Source of the DNA: Citricoccus sp. WCRC_4
Lineage (GTDB): Bacteria; Actinomycetota; Actinomycetes; Actinomycetales; Micrococcaceae
DNA: 6,151 bases
Assembly (NCBI GenBank): GCA_026645375.1
Contig: JAPFFX010000235.1
Coordinates: 1 to 6,151, forward strand
Direction of reading: 5' to 3'
The notes beneath the pieces were generated by a model, which did no database searches, was not told the origin of the DNA, and worked only from the letters and a program-made list of their open reading frames with translations. Shown here piece after piece: positions 6,040 to 6,151 of this stretch (positions are counted from its first letter, which is position 1; each line of letters opens with the position of its first letter). The translations under genes and the position numbers were made by a program.

Positions 6040-6077
6040 GCGCCGGCGTCCCCGCCGTACCCGCTCGAGTCCCGGGT

Positions 6078-6151
6078 TCACCCCTGCGTTGTGTCGGATT
6101 CCTGGCGCCGGGCGAGTGCCCGCATCTCGGCGGCGCTGTCCAGGGCCTGCC
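6078..6151 (-). CDS. C-terminal end of a convergent gene (partial, unidentified)
   Basis: Read on the minus strand, the window edge gives an open frame of 23 codons ending in TGA (6080-6078). The peptide begins QALDSAAEMRALARRQ and ends SDTTQG, an Ala/Arg/Glu-rich stretch typical of a C-terminal helix, with G or C at about 20 of 23 third positions. The gene continues beyond the window and is too short here to assign. A competing plus-strand frame starting at GTG 6091 also stays open to the edge, but it has no ribosome site and a less protein-like composition. The convergent reading is preferred, with low confidence. Confidence 0.4.
   Translation of the reverse strand, partial: QALDSAAEMRALARRQESDTTQG

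Noticed and set aside
6091..6151. Plus-strand gene starting at GTG 6091
   Set aside because: No ribosome site and only 20 codons visible; the overlapping minus-strand frame has a more protein-like end and a stop.

Overview
The window comes from a high-GC actinobacterium, most likely a member of the Micrococcales. Every gene uses G or C at nearly all third codon positions, promoters and ribosome sites look actinobacterial, and the gene set (glycine riboswitch, single-chain serine dehydratase, CycA-type permease) fits that group. The family-level assignment is inference, because the window holds no taxonomic marker. Two independent modules lie side by side on the plus strand, followed by the tail of a probable convergent gene.

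Module 1 (1-2394) is a drug-efflux pair. A TetR-family repressor overlaps by four bases (ATGA) a 572-residue, 14-helix DHA2-type major facilitator exporter. A perfect 12-bp palindrome upstream of the repressor is a likely autoregulatory operator. The repressor has no Shine-Dalgarno sequence and may be translated from a leaderless transcript.

Module 2 (2472-5943) is a glycine/serine catabolic unit. A consensus-like promoter (TTGCCA, 17 bp, TAGGGT) abuts a perfect CRP/GlxR-type palindrome (TGTGA-N6-TCACA). Next comes a full tandem glycine riboswitch with a recognisable leader-linker kink turn, then a well-placed ribosome site serving an unexpected 47-codon reading frame, and 16 bases later sdaA, an iron-sulfur L-serine ammonia-lyase with all four cluster cysteines. 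After a 103-bp gap comes cycA, a D-serine/D-alanine/glycine importer very similar to the Escherichia coli protein. In the reading proposed here, glycine taken up by CycA is sensed by the riboswitch, and serine (made from glycine by hydroxymethyltransferase elsewhere) is drained to pyruvate and ammonia by SdaA. The CRP-type site would add carbon-status control.

The last 208 bases hold a very GC-rich stretch of short direct and inverted repeats, probably a termination region, and what looks like the 3' end of a minus-strand gene.

No insertion sequence, tRNA, rRNA, CRISPR array or attachment site was seen. The most notable points are the layered control in front of sdaA (CRP-type operator, tandem riboswitch, possible Shine-Dalgarno sequestration, small leader reading frame) and the small reading frame itself, which may be a leader peptide or a relic of a lost glycine-cleavage gene.
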